Shown: piece after piece, positions 62,105 to 64,000 of the stretch
How positions within the stretch are numbered: the stretch's first letter is position 1
Layout of the letters: each line of letters begins with the position of its first letter
DNA from: JAUVRX01 sp049664225
GTDB taxonomy: Bacteria > Acidobacteriota > Thermoanaerobaculia > Multivoradales > JAHEKO01
Direction of reading: 5' to 3'
Length of the DNA: 64,000 nt
NCBI GenBank assembly: GCA_049664225.1
Contig: JBATEX010000213.1
Location: forward strand, 124,001-188,000
Made by a program: the position numbers and the translations under genes
Notes under the pieces: generated by a model
What the model was told of the DNA's origin: nothing
The model's database searches: none
The model's input: the letters and a program-made list of their open reading frames with translations, nothing else

Positions 62105-64000
62105 ATGAATCTCTCCCGATCCAACCGACCGGAATCGCCCAGACCGGCACTCCGACGACATGTTCCTGCCGTCGGCCCAGGACTTCGACGGCTCCTGACC
62201 GTCGTCTTCGCACTGTTCGCCTTGCTGAGCGTCAATGCCACCTACCTGGTGGGCGTGACGTTGCTCGAATGGGCTACGCATCAGACCTATCAGAACTGGT
62301 TCTACCTGGTGATGTTTCTGGTTCATCTCGTCCTCGGGCTGAGCCTCATTCTGCCGTTCTTGGTGTTCGGACTGATTCACATCCGCAACACTCTGCGTCG
62401 GCCGAATCGACGCGCCGTCTACGTCGGCTTCGCTCTGTTTGCCGTGGCTCTGGGCCTTGTCGTCAGCGGACTGATCCTGACCCGAATCGAAGGTGTCATC
62501 GTCGTCAAGAATCCAGCCGTTCGCTCTGTCGCCTACTGGACACACGTCCTGAGCCCCATCGCCGCGGCGTGGCTCTTCGTGCTGCATCGACTGGCTGGCA
62601 GGCGAATCCAATGGAGAATCGGCGCCCGGTGGGCCGTGGTCGCGGTGGGTTTCGCGGCGCTCATGATGGTCGTCCAGGCCCAGGACCCGAGGCGCTGGAA
62701 TCAAGAGGGGCCGGCAACCGGGGAACAGTACTTCTTTCCATCTCTGGCTCGCACCGCCAGCGGAGAGTTCATCTCGCCACGAGTCCTGATGAACGATCAG
62801 TACTGCAAGGAGTGTCATGAGGATACTCACGAGACCTGGTCGGTGAGCGCCCACCGATTCGCCTCTTTCAACAATCCGGCTTACTTCTTCTCCGTCCAAG
62901 AGACACGACAGGTCTCTTTGGAGCGGGACGGATCGGTTCAGGCGGCTCGATTCTGCGCCGGCTGTCACGACCCGGTAGTCTTCTTCGGTGGCAAGTTCGA
63001 CGACCCGAGCTTCGACGACATCAACGATCCGACCGCGCAAGCCGGCATCACCTGTACCGCGTGTCACGCCATCACCCATTTGAACAGCGTGCGCGGCAAC
63101 GCCGACTACACGATCGATGAGCCCATTCACTACCCGTTCGCGTTCAGCGACAACCCAGCTCTCGGTTGGATCAACCGGCAACTGGTGAAGGCCAAGCCCG
63201 AGTTCCACAAGAAGACCTTTCTAAAGCCACTACACCAGACCGAAGAGTTCTGCGGTACCTGTCACAAGGTCCATCTCCCGGTGGAGCTCAATAACTACAA
63301 ATGGCTGCGCGGTCAGAATCACTACGATTCCTTCCTGTTGAGCGGTGTGTCGGGTCACGGCGTGGCCAGCTTCTACTATCCAGAGCAAGCGGAGCCCAAC
63401 TGCAATGGCTGCCACATGGAGCTGCTGGCCTCGGATCAATTCAGCGCCCAGGATTTCGATGGCTCTGGGACACCGAAGATCCATGACCATCAGTTCCCCA
63501 GTGCCAACACGGCGGTACTCCGGATGCTCGACCAACCCGAGAGCGCCATCCTGCGACATGCCAAGTTCAACGAAGGGGTCATGCGGGTCGACATCTTCGG
63601 TATCAAGCAGGGAGGGACCATCGACGGCGAGCTGACGGCCCCGATCCGGCCCGAGATCCCCACTCTTCGGCCAGGTGGAACCTACCTGCTCGAGACGGTC
63701 ATTCGCACCGTCGAGATGGGACATCACTTCACCCAGGGCACCTCGGACTCCAATGAGATATGGCTCGACGTCACGGTCACGAGCGGCGAGACGGATGTCG
63801 GGCGCAGTGGGGGACTGGAGGCTGATGGCTCGGTTGATCCGTGGTCCTACTTCGTCAATTCCTTTGTTCTGGATCGCGCTGGAAATCGGATAGATCGTCG
63901 CAACGCACAGGATATCTTCGTGGCTTTGTACGACCACCAGATCCCTCCCGGAGCTGCGGACGTAGTGCACTACCGCCTGCTGGTTCCTCCGGACGCACGA
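62105..64000 (+). CDS. Membrane-anchored multihaem c-type cytochrome, partial (N-terminal 632 residues)
   Basis: The frame is open from 62105 to the window edge. About five hydrophobic helices lie in residues 29-185, with His residues (LVMFLVHLVLG; YWTHVLSPIAAAWLFVLHRL) that could hold haem b. Then come five CxxCH haem sites: CKECH at 234, CAGCH at 284, CTACH at 317, CGTCH at 383 and CNGCH at 433, with a beta-rich part beyond (GTYLLETVIRTVEMGHHFTQ). It likely moves electrons from the quinone pool or a membrane partner to a periplasmic acceptor. In-frame GTG 62084 with GAGG nine nt upstream is a possible start. The C-terminus lies outside the window. Confidence 0.85.
   Translation, partial: MNLSRSNRPESPRPALRRHVPAVGPGLRRLLTVVFALFALLSVNATYLVGVTLLEWATHQTYQNWFYLVMFLVHLVLGLSLILPFLVFGLIHIRNTLRRPNRRAVYVGFALFAVALGLVVSGLILTRIEGVIVVKNPAVRSVAYWTHVLSPIAAAWLFVLHRLAGRRIQWRIGARWAVVAVGFAALMMVVQAQDPRRWNQEGPATGEQYFFPSLARTASGEFISPRVLMNDQYCKECHEDTHETWSVSAHRFASFNNPAYFFSVQETRQVSLERDGSVQAARFCAGCHDPVVFFGGKFDDPSFDDINDPTAQAGITCTACHAITHLNSVRGNADYTIDEPIHYPFAFSDNPALGWINRQLVKAKPEFHKKTFLKPLHQTEEFCGTCHKVHLPVELNNYKWLRGQNHYDSFLLSGVSGHGVASFYYPEQAEPNCNGCHMELLASDQFSAQDFDGSGTPKIHDHQFPSANTAVLRMLDQPESAILRHAKFNEGVMRVDIFGIKQGGTIDGELTAPIRPEIPTLRPGGTYLLETVIRTVEMGHHFTQGTSDSNEIWLDVTVTSGETDVGRSGGLEADGSVDPWSYFVNSFVLDRAGNRIDRRNAQDIFVALYDHQIPPGAADVVHYRLLVPPDAR

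Overview
The window is GC-rich (roughly 60-65% by eye), densely coded DNA from a Gram-negative bacterium. The gene content suggests a member of Acidobacteriota, possibly a Thermoanaerobaculia-like lineage. This is an inference from the protein style and not from a marker gene: secreted FG-GAP proteins ending in a GFExGDxxxWS motif, sulfatase-superfamily proteins ending in KALGY, M13 and M28 exopeptidases, and a very large alpha-2-macroglobulin. I saw no rRNA, tRNA, CRISPR array or recognisable transposase.

Left part (1-12.7 kb) is core metabolism. It holds the 5' end of an sppA-like gene, a four-gene succinate dehydrogenase operon in the order A-C-D-B, and a long ketosynthase. A LCAT-like hydrolase is translationally coupled to a MATE transporter, and thyA is coupled to folA. 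An ArsR-type regulator fused to a methyltransferase lies directly in front of ahcY, with a strong promoter and a large palindrome at its 5' end; this looks like a SahR-type control unit of the methionine cycle.

Middle-left (12.8-28.4 kb) is mostly secreted and accessory genes. Three secreted proteins share the GFExGDxxxWS motif, and two of them are seven-repeat FG-GAP proteins. With them are a DUF4412-like protein, a small secreted unknown, a BKACE-GNAT-methyltransferase run, an M28 peptidase, a tetrahaem cytochrome, a methyltransferase-glycosyltransferase pair and an M13 metallopeptidase.

Centre (28.4-53.1 kb) is an envelope-glycan region. Three paralogous GT-C-like membrane proteins (two with a C-terminal Ig-like domain), a classical GT39-like protein and two alkaline-phosphatase/sulfatase-superfamily proteins lie together. 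A 514-bp element with perfect 43-bp inverted repeats and a G4T4-like G-quadruplex run follows, then a TolB/PKD/LamG lipoprotein. A glycan-assembly run comes next: GT2, flippase, GT4, polysaccharide deacetylase, acetyltransferase, GT2, a UDP-galactopyranose-mutase-like flavoprotein and another GT-C-like protein.

Right part (53.1-64 kb) is periplasmic: an M15-like/LysM protein, a 2037-residue alpha-2-macroglobulin with a CTEQ thioester motif, a Cys/His/Gly-rich protein with a duplicated domain, a CAP-domain protein, and the first 632 residues of a membrane-anchored multihaem cytochrome that runs off the end.

Starts were chosen by Shine-Dalgarno spacing, ATGA overlaps and family N-termini, and differ in many cases from the longest open frame.
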